Assembly: GCF_042646125.1 (NCBI RefSeq)
Contig: NZ_JBHRSW010000043.1
Location: 1-64,000, forward strand
DNA: 64,000 nucleotides
Origin: Glaciecola flavus
GTDB taxonomy: Bacteria > Pseudomonadota > Gammaproteobacteria > Enterobacterales > Alteromonadaceae
Direction: 5' to 3'
Positions 54,072 through 63,339 of this stretch are shown piece after piece. The first letter of the stretch is position 1, and every line of letters begins with the position of its first letter. Both the position numbers and the translations under genes were made by a program. The notes under the pieces are model-generated. The model saw only the letters and a program-made list of their open reading frames with translations, searched no databases and was not told where the DNA came from.

Positions 54072-54093
54072 AACCCCGCTTATTTGCGGGGTT
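54072..54093 (-). terminator. rho-independent terminator of glnK-amt
   Basis: AACCCCGC and GCGGGGTT form an 8-bp GC-rich stem around a 6-base loop. On the minus strand it is followed by TTTTCTG. It lies about 100 bases after the amt stop. The rest of 53986-54190 is AT-rich without a gene. Confidence 0.8.
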
Positions 54094-54190
54094 AACATTA
54101 GCACTAAGGAATAAAGTAGGCGACTGAGTTTTTCTTCTTCTGTCTTATTCTTATTATTTTCAGTCTGCCCTTTACACTTCCCTAAGTATA

Positions 54191-55429
54191 TTAAGAACGC
54201 TTAGTAGTAAAATCTGGGTAAGCTTCTAAACCACACTCGCTCATATCCACACCTTCGTACTCTTCTTCTTCAGAAACACGTACGCCGATGATAGCTTTGA
54301 TGATCGTCCAAGCAATGAAACTGGTGACGAACACCCAAACAAAGATAGTTAAAGCACCAATGATTTGACCAGAGAAAGTAGAGTTTTCGCCATTAGTGAT
54401 AGGCACTAATAATAGACCTAATAAGCCCACTACGCCGTGAACAGAAATCGCACCCACTGGATCATCAATCTTAAGCTTATCTAGACCAATAATGCTAAAT
54501 ACGACAAGTACGCCACCGATTGCACCAAAAATAGTCGCTTGTAAAGCAGTAGGCGTTGAAGGCTCAGCAGTGATTGCAACTAGGCCAGCTAAGGCGCCGT
54601 TTAATGCCATAGTTAAGTCAGCCTTACCGAATAAAACACGAGCAATAAGTAGAGCTGCAACAGAACCACCGGCCGCCGCTGCATTGGTGTTCATAAATAC
54701 TACCGCTACCGCGTTAGCACTTTCTACCGATGCAGTTGCTAATACAGAACCACCGTTGAAACCAAACCAGCCCATCCACAAGATGAATGTACCAAGAGTA
54801 GCAAGTGGTAAGTTAGCACCTGGGATAGCAACAACTTTGCCATCAGCAGTGTATTTTCCTTTACGTGCTCCTAACACAAGCACACCTGCTAAAGCAGCAG
54901 CCGCACCAGCCATGTGCACGATACCAGAACCCGCAAAGTCTGAGAAACCAAGGTCACCTAGTGTGTACATACCAAACACAGGGTTTCCGCCCCATGTCCA
55001 AGAGCCTTCCATTGGGTAAATGAAACCTGTCATCACAACAGCAAATAACAAGAAAGCCCATAGCTTCATACGTTCTGCTACAGCACCAGAAACAATTGAC
55101 ATGGCAGTAGCAACAAATACTACTTGAAAGAAGAAGTCAGCTGAAGGCGCATAAGTTGCAGGTTCTTCTGCACCCGTCGCACCGTCCGCAGTGATACCGC
55201 TTAAGAAAATGTCGCCGCCATACATAATCGCATAGCCGCAGACCATGTACATGATACAAGCGATAGAATAAAGCGCGATGTTCTTGGTTAAAATTTCAGT
55301 TGTGTTTTTTGCGCGAACAAGTCCGGCTTCTAACATAGCAAAACCGGCTGCCATCCACATGACTAAGGCGCCGCAAATTAAGAAGTAAAAGGTATCTAAT
55401 GCATACCCAAGTTCGAATGTGATTTCCAT
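54191..55429 (-). CDS. amt: ammonium transporter Amt
   Basis: This inner-membrane ammonium channel has 412 residues and about eleven helices, with AMLEAGLVRAKNTTEIL near the N terminus. The FFFQVVFVATAMSIVSGAVAERM segment and the paired pore histidines in GIVHMAGAAAALAGVLVLG and ISVHGVVGLLGLLLVP are present. It starts 27 bases after glnK in the usual glnK-amt order, so GlnK probably plugs it under nitrogen excess. Expression is predicted from the sigma-54 promoter upstream of glnK. Confidence 0.96.
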   Translation of the reverse strand: MEITFELGYALDTFYFLICGALVMWMAAGFAMLEAGLVRAKNTTEILTKNIALYSIACIMYMVCGYAIMYGGDIFLSGITADGATGAEEPATYAPSADFFFQVVFVATAMSIVSGAVAERMKLWAFLLFAVVMTGFIYPMEGSWTWGGNPVFGMYTLGDLGFSDFAGSGIVHMAGAAAALAGVLVLGARKGKYTADGKVVAIPGANLPLATLGTFILWMGWFGFNGGSVLATASVESANAVAVVFMNTNAAAAGGSVAALLIARVLFGKADLTMALNGALAGLVAITAEPSTPTALQATIFGAIGGVLVVFSIIGLDKLKIDDPVGAISVHGVVGLLGLLLVPITNGENSTFSGQIIGALTIFVWVFVTSFIAWTIIKAIIGVRVSEEEEYEGVDMSECGLEAYPDFTTKRS

Positions 55430-55456
55430 TATTGTTCTCCGTAGTTAGTTAACGCA

Positions 55457-55795
55457 TTAAAGCGCGTCTGCGTCAGCTTCACCGGTACGGATACGCACCG
55501 CTTGCTCAAGGTCGTATACAAACACCTTACCGTCACCAATTTTGCCCGTTTTAGCTGCACCAACAATGGCTTCAACTAAGCGCTCAACTTGGTCGTCTTG
55601 TACTGCGATTTCAAGCTTAACTTTTGGAAGAAAGTCAACTTGGTACTCAGCACCACGATAAAGCTCAGTATGCCCCTTTTGACGACCAAAGCCTTTAACT
55701 TCAGTCACGGTTAAACCGTCGATACCAATTTCAGATATCGCTTCACGAACATCATCTAGCTTGAAAGGCTTAATGATTGCAGTGACTAATTTCAT
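55457..55795 (-). CDS. glnK: nitrogen regulatory protein P-II (GlnK)
   Basis: GlnK is a trimeric signal protein that reads 2-oxoglutarate and ADP/ATP and gates the ammonium channel. The 112-residue protein is of standard length, with MKLVTAIIKPFKLDDVREAL-type start, the T-loop GFGRQKGHTELYRGAEYQVDF carrying the uridylylation Tyr51, and the C-terminal KIGDGKVFVYDLEQAVRIRTGE. An AGGAG site precedes the ATG. It forms an operon with amt behind a sigma-54 promoter. Confidence 0.97.
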   Translation of the reverse strand: MKLVTAIIKPFKLDDVREAISEIGIDGLTVTEVKGFGRQKGHTELYRGAEYQVDFLPKVKLEIAVQDDQVERLVEAIVGAAKTGKIGDGKVFVYDLEQAVRIRTGEADADAL

Positions 55796-55845
55796 AGATT
55801 GCTCCTGCTATTATTGAATGTGTAACAAATTATTAAGAAACCGAA

Positions 55846-55861
55846 TTCAAAGAGAGTGCCA
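55846..55861 (-). promoter_or_regulatory. sigma-54 promoter of glnK-amt
   Basis: The minus strand reads TGGCAC-TCTCT-TTGAA, matching the -24/-12 consensus TGGCAC-N5-TTGCW in all but one base. Transcription would begin near 55834, about 39 bases before glnK. Confidence 0.75.
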
Positions 55862-55942
55862 ACTTTGTAAAAGCAATATAATCATACACTTACAAAAATA
55901 GACATTAAAAAAGTAACAGACAGAGGGCATATATTGGTGCAA

Positions 55943-55969
55943 AACAAAAAATAAGCACCATTTTGGTGC
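55943..55969 (-). promoter_or_regulatory. NtrC-type palindrome that also forms the mrcB terminator
   Basis: GCACC-ATTTT-GGTGC (55955-55969) is a perfect match to the NtrC site GCACY-N5-RGTGC and lies about 108 bp upstream of the glnK -12 element. A further GGTGC half-site is at 55936-55940. On the minus strand the same palindrome, just behind the mrcB stop, is followed by TTATTTTTT and would act as a rho-independent terminator. One sequence may serve both purposes. Confidence 0.6.
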
Positions 55970-55978
55970 CGCCTTATG

Positions 55979-58306
55979 TTAGTTAAACAGCTTTTCCCAC
56001 CATGGCTTTTTATTGCTTTTCTTTGGCTGAGCTTCTTCTGTTAAAATATTGTTACATTTGCTTTGTAAAGGCAAGTAAGATTTGATTGCGGGTAGGCTCA
56101 CCACTTCCCCGCAACCAGGTGAGGTTAATTCTCCTGAGCTCGCATTAAAATGAGCAATCGTTAAACTAGGAGGAAAACGTTGTGAAAGGCTTTTAGGTGT
56201 TTGTCTGCGCTGAAAATCACTAAAAATCTCCATAGCACCGGTCGCACCAGACATATTTACCGGTTTATTTTCATCGTTGCCTAACCAAATAGTCGTAAGC
56301 AAATTGCGGTCAAAGCCAGAAAACCAACTATCTCGATAATCGTTTGTAGTGCCCGTTTTTCCAGCCATATTCACTTTTGGGAATCGTTTACCTAGACGCT
56401 TAGCCGTACCTTCCTGCGTAACTTTGTGCAGAGCATAGCTTAACAAATATGCAACATCGCTATTGATACTTTGAGATTGTTCAGTATTTCGTCGCCAAAT
56501 GACTTCATTGCTATTATTCACAACTGCACTAAGTGAGTGCAATTTAATCTGTTCTCCCTGATTAGCTAAGGTTTGGTAGCTTTGATTTACTTCAAGCGGT
56601 GATAGTTCGATGGCACCGAGCGCAATGGAAGGTAACAAGTCAACTTGTTTACCTACCCCTAGGCGCGTAAGCGTATTGATCACCTCCTCCAATCCGATAT
56701 CCATTGCAACATTGACTGCCGGAATATTGTAAGAATGCACCAATGCATCGATTAACAAAACCTTGCCTCGAAACTGTTTATCGGCATTTTGCGGTTGCCA
56801 TGTTTTCCCCGCCTGATTGGCAAGTGTTATTGGTTTGTCTTCGATTGGCGAGGCCAAGTTATATCGCTCGGGACGACTGAGTGCAGTTAGGTAAACAATC
56901 GGTTTGATCAAGGAACCAATAGGGCGCGAGGCATGCAAGGCTCGATTGAACCCCGCATAAGCGGTATCTTTACCCCCTACGATCGCACGAATCCCGCCAG
57001 TGTCAATATCACTCACTATCATCGCCGCCTCAAGCTCAGGTAATGCAGTATTTTGCTTATCATTTAGCACTTTTTGTACTGCCCCTTCAGCCCGCCTTTG
57101 CACGTTAATATCCAAAGTCGTATACAGCTTAATGCCTGACTCTCGTATTTCTTGCGTATCAATCGCTTGCTTTATTTCACTTTTGAGTTTATCCATAAAA
57201 GCGGGATGTTTGCCCGAAGCCAAGCTTCCACTCTTATAGGTCACAAGTGGTGCATTAATTGCTGTTTCATATTCACTTGCGTCTATATGTTGAGCATCAA
57301 AGAGCATGCGCAAGACCAAATTCCGGCGTTCTTGCGTGCGCGCGTTGTAACGTACTGGATTGTAATAAGAAGGTCCTTTAACCATCGCGACAAGAGTGGC
57401 AACTTCTTCCAAAGCTAATTCTGGCACCGGTTTGTTAAAATAGAAGTGGCTCGCTAAGCCAAAACCATGTACGGCCACTGCGCCATTCTGCCCTAAAAAT
57501 ACTTCATTAATGTATGCATTAAGTATTTCTGCTTTGGAATACCTAGCATCGATAACAATTGCCATCGCTGCTTCTCTTATTTTTCTGAGGTAACTGCGCT
57601 CTCGTGTTAAAAAAAGATTTTTAACCAGTTGCTGGGTAAGGGTACTGCCACCTTGTACTGTCTTACCCGCCGACAAATTAGCCACTAGGGCGCGAAGAAT
57701 ACCTATTGGTGATATCCCATGATGCTCATAAAAAGCCTTGTCTTCGACTTCTGTTAGTGCAATTTTCAAGATATCCGGAATGGAGCCTTCTTGAACGAGC
57801 ATACGATCTTCATCTAATCCCCCCACTAGACGAGACACCAACCATGGTTCAAGCATGATTCTTCGAGACTTCTGCTTACTCGAAAGCAGGTTGATTTGAG
57901 AGACTTTTTGCGCTTGCCAAGTGATTTCTACAATGCGCTCTGGTGCGTCAATATCAATGTAATTGAACGCGCGGCGATAAATTTTTAGTTTATTATCTTT
58001 GAAAGCATATTCACCGACAGATACAACGGTATTTACCTTCCTGTATCCTAACAGTTGAAGCTCATCAATTATCTCATTTGGACTTATTTCTTGTTGCACT
58101 GCAATAACCATGGGACGGGCATAGACTTGCGCGGGCACCTCCCACTTGTTACCCGAAAACCGCTGTTTCACCTGTGCGTCTAAATAAAAAAAGTAGCTAC
58201 CCAAAGCAACAATGCTAACAAGCAGAATTTGAAAAAAATGACGTTTAAACCAGCGAAAAGGCGCCATGAGGAAATAGTTAACTTTCAAATTGAGTGAAAT
58301 TCCCAT
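55979..58306 (-). CDS. mrcB: penicillin-binding protein 1B (bifunctional)
   Basis: PBP1B is the second class A peptidoglycan synthase of this window. The 775-residue protein has a short cytoplasmic N terminus, one transmembrane helix (FFQILLVSIVALGSYFFYL) and a UB2H-like domain (VPAQVYARPMVIAVQQEISPNEIIDELQLLGY), the docking site of the LpoB activator in E. coli. The GT51 domain has EDKAFYEHHGISPIG and GGSTLTQQLVKNLFLTRERS. The transpeptidase has GSLIKP (SxxK), SYN (in LVHSYNIPAVN) and KTGTTNDYRDSWFSG. The ATG at 58306 is used; a Met 13 residues later is possible. Confidence 0.95.
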   Translation of the reverse strand: MGISLNLKVNYFLMAPFRWFKRHFFQILLVSIVALGSYFFYLDAQVKQRFSGNKWEVPAQVYARPMVIAVQQEISPNEIIDELQLLGYRKVNTVVSVGEYAFKDNKLKIYRRAFNYIDIDAPERIVEITWQAQKVSQINLLSSKQKSRRIMLEPWLVSRLVGGLDEDRMLVQEGSIPDILKIALTEVEDKAFYEHHGISPIGILRALVANLSAGKTVQGGSTLTQQLVKNLFLTRERSYLRKIREAAMAIVIDARYSKAEILNAYINEVFLGQNGAVAVHGFGLASHFYFNKPVPELALEEVATLVAMVKGPSYYNPVRYNARTQERRNLVLRMLFDAQHIDASEYETAINAPLVTYKSGSLASGKHPAFMDKLKSEIKQAIDTQEIRESGIKLYTTLDINVQRRAEGAVQKVLNDKQNTALPELEAAMIVSDIDTGGIRAIVGGKDTAYAGFNRALHASRPIGSLIKPIVYLTALSRPERYNLASPIEDKPITLANQAGKTWQPQNADKQFRGKVLLIDALVHSYNIPAVNVAMDIGLEEVINTLTRLGVGKQVDLLPSIALGAIELSPLEVNQSYQTLANQGEQIKLHSLSAVVNNSNEVIWRRNTEQSQSINSDVAYLLSYALHKVTQEGTAKRLGKRFPKVNMAGKTGTTNDYRDSWFSGFDRNLLTTIWLGNDENKPVNMSGATGAMEIFSDFQRRQTPKSLSQRFPPSLTIAHFNASSGELTSPGCGEVVSLPAIKSYLPLQSKCNNILTEEAQPKKSNKKPWWEKLFN

Positions 58307-58623
58307 TAAATTTATTGGCTTGATACCGTGTATTATTGTTTTTTAGGGACATGTCCACGTTTGTCACCTGCATTTTTCCGACCTATTATAGAAGATGCAC
58401 TAATATAAAAGAGCCTCAACAGGGTGTAGGGTAGCATTACATGATTATGAACTCTATTGCTGTGACTTCAATGCCATGCGCTGGTGCTTTGATGTGCATG
58501 CAAGCATGTAAGTAAGGGACAGACCAGAAAATAATACTGGAGTATCGGCTTTGATTGCACATAGCAGTAAAGAAGAAAGCTGAGGCGGCTATGCTCCTCG
58601 CGAAAGCATAGCCAAAAAAATGA
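58307..58623. other. intergenic region with a hairpin behind the chemoreceptor gene
   Basis: No gene is visible in this 317-base gap. GGCTATGCT (58587-58595) and AGCATAGCC (58605-58613) form a 9-bp stem just behind the chemoreceptor stop. The T-run lies before, not after, the hairpin on the minus strand, so it is not a canonical terminator. The remaining sequence shows no clear feature; the mrcB promoter must lie near its left end. Confidence 0.5.
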
Positions 58624-60702
58624 TTAGGCTAGCTTAAATTCGGATACGTGTTTATCGAGCTTTCCAGCAATACTGCTAAGTTCTTGGGTATCCGTGGTTG
58701 TTGACGCGTTGGTTTCACTGATCAACTCACTATCATCTCGAATGGCAACAATGCGCTCATTTATTTGATTAGAAACACTTGATTGCTCTTCAGCCGCAGT
58801 CGCAATTTGTATCGCCATTTGCATGATTTCGTCCAAGCGATGCTTCACAGTATCAAAAGACTGCGCAGTTTCTGACACTATTTCCCTCGCTTGAGAGTTT
58901 TCTGTTTGTAAATTGGTCATGTTTGAGGTGGCTTTTACCGCACCAGCTTGTAAGGCTTCTATTTGATTTCTGATCTGCTCTGTTGATTCTTGAGTTCGAC
59001 TCGCCAAACTGCGTACTTCATCTGCGACTACCGCAAACCCTCTTCCCTGCTCGCCAGCCCTTGCCGCTTCAATCGCTGCATTCAATGCTAGTAGATTCGT
59101 TTGCTCAGCTATCCCTTGGATCACATTTAACACGTTACCAATTGATTCACTCTCCTTGCTCAACGCTTCAATCACTTCCGTCGTTTTGCTCAACTCTTGA
59201 GTGAGTGACGACATCATTCCATCGCTTTGTTTTGCTTTATTCACGCTTTCAATCGAAACATCATGCGCTTCTTGCACCGAGCGAGAAGTATCAGATGCCA
59301 TAGTCGAAACAGATTGAATGGTTGCTGTCATCTCATTAATAGCAACAGAGATACTGTCAGTAGCGGCCAATTGATTCTGCGATAAAGAAGCTGACTTATT
59401 CATCGCGTCTACCATACTGTTGGTCGTTACATTAATTTGATGCGATTCTCTGCCGACTTTGCTGAGCGTACCGGTAAAACTAGCCAATAGTGAGTTAAAG
59501 GCTTCGCTCAATTCTCTTAGCTCATCTTTACCATCCAATACCAAGGTGGCAGACATATCTTTCTCGTCAGCGAGATAATTGAACTTCTCAACCATTTTTT
59601 TCAGTGGGTGAGTGATACTTCTTGCAATTGTGGTAGAAGTTATCATGACAACTATTACAAGGCTAATAAGTATAATGGCCGTAACAAACACTTTTTCATT
59701 AGATTCAGCGATCAACTCATCTTTTTTGTCTATCAGTTCGCCTAAAACAACATTTATTGTTTCTTCATACAAGGCTAATTCTTTTGCTGTCATTGACGCC
59801 CAGTCGATATTAGGATCAACTGGTACAGGTTTATTTTGTTTGTTGTATATATCGCTTCGAACAAATAGTCCCACTTCAGAAGCAGCCACATAATTGGGGT
59901 GTTGAAGCATTTCGTTAAATGCATTCAAGCTCTTAGGCGGCGCAAAGGCTCTAAATAACTCCTGTAAATACTGTATCTTATTTACGCTGCTGTATATTTC
60001 ACCAAAGATGTAAATGTCTAACGCATTATACATCGAGGCAAAAACCATACTGTTGTGAAAAGACGTTTCCATGCTCGCTTGCAAAAGATTGTAGTACGCG
60101 TTTGCGGTGTTACTTAATTCTGGGTTTTGTGACGATAGTGCGGCTATTTCGCTCATAGAATTCACCAAGCGTCGGATAACCACTGTCATTTCCCACATGG
60201 TATGCAATTCTCGACCAAAGGCGGGGTCATTAACAAATGCTTGTGAGGTATGCACTTGTTCGTCAACCGCTGTTCTTATCATTTTTAAATTTGAAAAGAA
60301 GCCTCTTAATTGTTGGATGTTTTGGTGAAGCTTTTCAAATTTAGCGAGGGAGAGATCATTGTCCTTGATAAACGCGATATACTCACCTTCAGCAGCCAAA
60401 GATTTTCTGCGCGCTTTATTTAGTAAGGCATTTACATCCTTGTTGTTGTTTCTCTCTTGATCGATGTGAAGCCTACTGTAAAACGCCTCTTCTAGCAGTG
60501 CTGCAAGCAGAGGATACGATACATCTGCATAGTCAAGTACTTCGTTTAATTGCGTTATCTTTTCTTTTTGTTGTACAGCATCAATGAGTCGTTCAGTAGA
60601 CAACGCCATGATTGCCAATAAAGGAATAATCACCAAAATGAGTATTCTGGTTTGAATTGATAAGCTTCTAAGCTTGTTTAACAGGTTCATACTATTGTTC
60701 AC
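58624..60702 (-). CDS. methyl-accepting chemotaxis protein with NIT sensor
   Basis: This 692-residue chemoreceptor has a first transmembrane helix (about residues 20-40) and a periplasmic helical domain of about 300 residues that resembles the NIT (nitrate/nitrite-sensing) domain (YPLLAALLEEAFYSRLHIDQERNNN, RRLVNSMSEIAALSSQNPEL). A second helix (VFVTAIILISLVIVVMITSTTIA), HAMP, and the signalling hairpin with IAEQTNLLALNAAIEAARAGEQGRGFAVVADEVRSLA follow. It ends without a CheR-binding pentapeptide. It is transcribed alone. Nitrate or nitrite sensing is a family-based guess. Confidence 0.9.
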   Translation of the reverse strand: MNNSMNLLNKLRSLSIQTRILILVIIPLLAIMALSTERLIDAVQQKEKITQLNEVLDYADVSYPLLAALLEEAFYSRLHIDQERNNNKDVNALLNKARRKSLAAEGEYIAFIKDNDLSLAKFEKLHQNIQQLRGFFSNLKMIRTAVDEQVHTSQAFVNDPAFGRELHTMWEMTVVIRRLVNSMSEIAALSSQNPELSNTANAYYNLLQASMETSFHNSMVFASMYNALDIYIFGEIYSSVNKIQYLQELFRAFAPPKSLNAFNEMLQHPNYVAASEVGLFVRSDIYNKQNKPVPVDPNIDWASMTAKELALYEETINVVLGELIDKKDELIAESNEKVFVTAIILISLVIVVMITSTTIARSITHPLKKMVEKFNYLADEKDMSATLVLDGKDELRELSEAFNSLLASFTGTLSKVGRESHQINVTTNSMVDAMNKSASLSQNQLAATDSISVAINEMTATIQSVSTMASDTSRSVQEAHDVSIESVNKAKQSDGMMSSLTQELSKTTEVIEALSKESESIGNVLNVIQGIAEQTNLLALNAAIEAARAGEQGRGFAVVADEVRSLASRTQESTEQIRNQIEALQAGAVKATSNMTNLQTENSQAREIVSETAQSFDTVKHRLDEIMQMAIQIATAAEEQSSVSNQINERIVAIRDDSELISETNASTTTDTQELSSIAGKLDKHVSEFKLA

Positions 60703-60943
60703 CGCTTTAAATGGGTCATTTCACGAATAGTCAAAACTCCCCCCCTATCGCTGAATTCCTTGTTTCACGAGAAATAAGTAGAGGGTTGCTATCCTTTTGA
60801 TAAATGTCATCGTCCAATATGACATCCATTTCAACTCACTTATTAACGGAAAATCACTCATTTACTTTAGCGTTTATTGACAAGATAGCGATTGAGAACT
60901 GGAAACCTTTTAGTTAAAGTGCTGACTAAGGAAATACGAGTAC

Positions 60944-62191
60944 ATGTTTGCAGGAATTTTTTTGAAAAAACTAATACTGAGTCTCAGCTGCATTGCCACA
61001 TTTTTTTCATTTGCTTCCCACGCAGATGAGCTTGAGGAACTCATAAGTAAACAACGTGATAATTTTGCTACTTGTTTGACGTCCAAAGTCGATGAAGCCC
61101 TAGCCAGCGGTGTCAGCCAATCACGGATTGATGCGGAGTTTGATAAGCTTGAATTTGTATCGCGAGTCATTGAGTTGGATCGCAGGCAACCTGAGTTTAT
61201 CTCTACTTTTCCCGATTATTATTCCAAACGTGTGAATAAATGGCGCATCGACAGAGGTAGAGAAAAATATCAAGAATACCGTAGCTTTCTTAAAGGTCTA
61301 ACCGAAAAGTACGGCATTCCTGGGCATTATCTCATTGCCTTTTGGGGCTTGGAAACTAATTACGGCGGTTACAAAGGTAAAATGTCTACCTTGGACTCAC
61401 TTGCTACCCTAGCATGTGACCATCGACGAAGCGCTTTTTTTACGAAAGAACTGTTCTTAGCACTGAAACTGATGGATAGAGAAAAGCTTGTAAAAGACAA
61501 GATGCTAGGTTCATGGGCAGGGGCAATGGGGCACACACAATTTATGCCCTCAAGCTACACACAATATGCGATTGACGGTGATGGCGATGGCCAAGCAAAT
61601 TTGTGGGAAAGTGAAAAAGATGCCCTAAGCTCTGCAGCAAATTTTTTGTGGAAACTAGGATGGATACCAGGTCTAAGGTGGGGAAGAGAAGTTAAGCTCC
61701 CCCAAGGCTTTGACTATCGATTAGCAAACTCTGATACCAAATCCGTCAATGAGTGGCGACAGCTAGGTGTGCGCAAAGCGGATGATAGCCCACTCGACAC
61801 CAGTGATATACCAGCCAAATTATTGGTGCCAGCGGGACATCAAGGTCCAGCATTTTTAAGTTACGCCAATTTCAAAACCATACTACGATGGAATAACTCC
61901 GAGTTTTATGGCATTGCCGTCGGTCGCTTGGCCACTCGAATTTCTGGCGGAGGCGAGTTGCAAGCAACATTACCAGACATTCCCGCATTCAGTATTGCCG
62001 AAATGAGAAATGTCCAGCAGCAACTAAATACCTTGGGTTATGACGTCGGTACAACCGACGGTATTATGGGGCCTGCGACGAGAAATGGCATTAGAAAGTT
62101 CCAAATGGACAGTCAATTAGTGGCGGATGGTTTTCCTTCAAAAGAAACCTTGTCTGCGTTGCGGACAAAAGCGCTTGAGAAAGGAATTTAG
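60944..62191 (+). CDS. MltB-type lytic murein transglycosylase
   Basis: This 415-residue exported enzyme has a signal peptide (about residues 1-27, ending SFASHA). The family-3 (MltB-like) lytic transglycosylase domain has the catalytic Glu in AFWGLETNYGGYKG, GSWAGAMGHTQFMPSSY and DGDGDGQANLW. A C-terminal peptidoglycan-binding domain follows (VQQQLNTLGYDVGTTDGIMGPATRNGIRKFQ). It has no lipobox, so it is probably soluble in the periplasm. It cleaves glycan strands to 1,6-anhydromuramic products. The 241-base gap before it shows no gene. Confidence 0.9.
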   Translation: MFAGIFLKKLILSLSCIATFFSFASHADELEELISKQRDNFATCLTSKVDEALASGVSQSRIDAEFDKLEFVSRVIELDRRQPEFISTFPDYYSKRVNKWRIDRGREKYQEYRSFLKGLTEKYGIPGHYLIAFWGLETNYGGYKGKMSTLDSLATLACDHRRSAFFTKELFLALKLMDREKLVKDKMLGSWAGAMGHTQFMPSSYTQYAIDGDGDGQANLWESEKDALSSAANFLWKLGWIPGLRWGREVKLPQGFDYRLANSDTKSVNEWRQLGVRKADDSPLDTSDIPAKLLVPAGHQGPAFLSYANFKTILRWNNSEFYGIAVGRLATRISGGGELQATLPDIPAFSIAEMRNVQQQLNTLGYDVGTTDGIMGPATRNGIRKFQMDSQLVADGFPSKETLSALRTKALEKGI

Positions 62192-62316
62192 ATGCGTATT
62201 ATGCTCTCCCCAATACACTGACATACAAATATATTCTAAGCCTATGGTTTAATGGGTGATTGGCGACTAGCCGAACACGATGTATGTCGACGAAATTTAC
62301 TAAAAGGATAAATACT

Positions 62317-63186
62317 TTGTCTTCTACGATTCGGCTTATTATTGACTGTCCTGACAAAGTCGGCTTAGTGGCCGCCGTATCAGAATTTCTCGCGCAGCAC
62401 AGCGTGAACATACTTGAAGCCAGTCACCATACCGACAAACAACAAAACCGTTTTTTTATGCGGCATGAGATTGTCGCTATCGATGAACATTTGTCAGAAC
62501 AAACGAAAGCTTTCAACGAGCAAGAGTTTAGAGAAGATTTCGCCGCGCTTGCGGTAAAATACGAAATGAACTGGTCGCTCAAAAACGCTTGTAATAAACA
62601 AAACGTGGCCTTGCTGGCAAGTCATGAAGCACATTGTTTAAATGACGTTTTGCACCGCTGGCACACCGGTGAATTGCATTGTGATATACCGTGTATTATT
62701 GCCAATCATGAAAAAATGCGCCAATACGCTGATTGGTATAAGGTGCCTTTTCATCACGTTGATTTTTCTGACAAGCCTCGTGCCTTTGCCGAAATAAACG
62801 CGCTCTTGCATCGCTACAACACAGATGTCGCCGTACTTGCGCGCTTTATGCAAATTGTACCCGATGATTTGTGTCAGGAATGGGCGGGACGAATGATCAA
62901 CATACACCATAGTTTCTTGCCTTCGTTTGCTGGTGCGAAGCCTTATCAACAAGCGTATGACAGAGGCGTAAAACTGATAGGTGCCACCTGTCATTATGTA
63001 ACTAAAGACTTGGATGAAGGCCCGATAATCGAACAGGAAGTAATGCGCATCAGTCATAGTGATGGTGTTGAAGATATGGTTCGAAAAGGCAAGCGTTGCG
63101 AGATAAATGCACTAGCTAACGGGCTACGTTATCACCTTGAAGACCGCGTGATTATTTGCCAACACAAAACGGTTGTTTTTGACTGA
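62317..63186 (+). CDS. purU: formyltetrahydrofolate deformylase PurU
   Basis: PurU hydrolyses 10-formyltetrahydrofolate to formate and tetrahydrofolate, balancing one-carbon units. The protein has an N-terminal ACT domain (RLIIDCPDKVGLVAAVSEFLAQHSVNI) and a C-terminal formyltransferase-fold domain with the hydrolase signature NIHHSFLPSFAGAKPYQQAYDRGVKLIGATCHYV, including the catalytic His and the Asp in TKDLDEGPIIEQE. I choose TTG 62317 (289 residues), 8 bases behind AAGGA; ATG 62284 or TTG 62260 would add an unusual tail. It is a single gene. Confidence 0.92.
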   Translation: MSSTIRLIIDCPDKVGLVAAVSEFLAQHSVNILEASHHTDKQQNRFFMRHEIVAIDEHLSEQTKAFNEQEFREDFAALAVKYEMNWSLKNACNKQNVALLASHEAHCLNDVLHRWHTGELHCDIPCIIANHEKMRQYADWYKVPFHHVDFSDKPRAFAEINALLHRYNTDVAVLARFMQIVPDDLCQEWAGRMINIHHSFLPSFAGAKPYQQAYDRGVKLIGATCHYVTKDLDEGPIIEQEVMRISHSDGVEDMVRKGKRCEINALANGLRYHLEDRVIICQHKTVVFD

Positions 63187-63204
63187 CAATTTAGGCAATG
63201 TTCC

Positions 63205-63258
63205 TTTAGGGTCTGTTGATCTTTGCTTTACAATTTTGCAGTAGAGATCAATAGACCC
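63205..63258. repeat. dispersed palindromic repeat between purU and the M3 peptidase gene
   Basis: GGGTCTGTTGATCT (63209-63222) and AGATCAATAGACCC (63245-63258) are inverted arms with one mismatch around a 22-base loop. The left arm and loop recur at 47064-47100, and the opening motif again at 47735. It may be a REP-like or MITE-like family of this genome. It is followed by an AAAC-rich stretch and not a U-run. Confidence 0.6.
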
Positions 63259-63339
63259 CAACCAAACTTAAAACAAAAAGTCAAAGCCGCTATGCATCCA
63301 AAGTAGTAGCGCCGCGACAAATTACATAGGACGACAGAC

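Noticed and set aside
58587..58613. Rho-independent terminator of the chemoreceptor gene
   Set aside because: The T-run precedes the hairpin on the transcribed strand, so it does not have terminator polarity.
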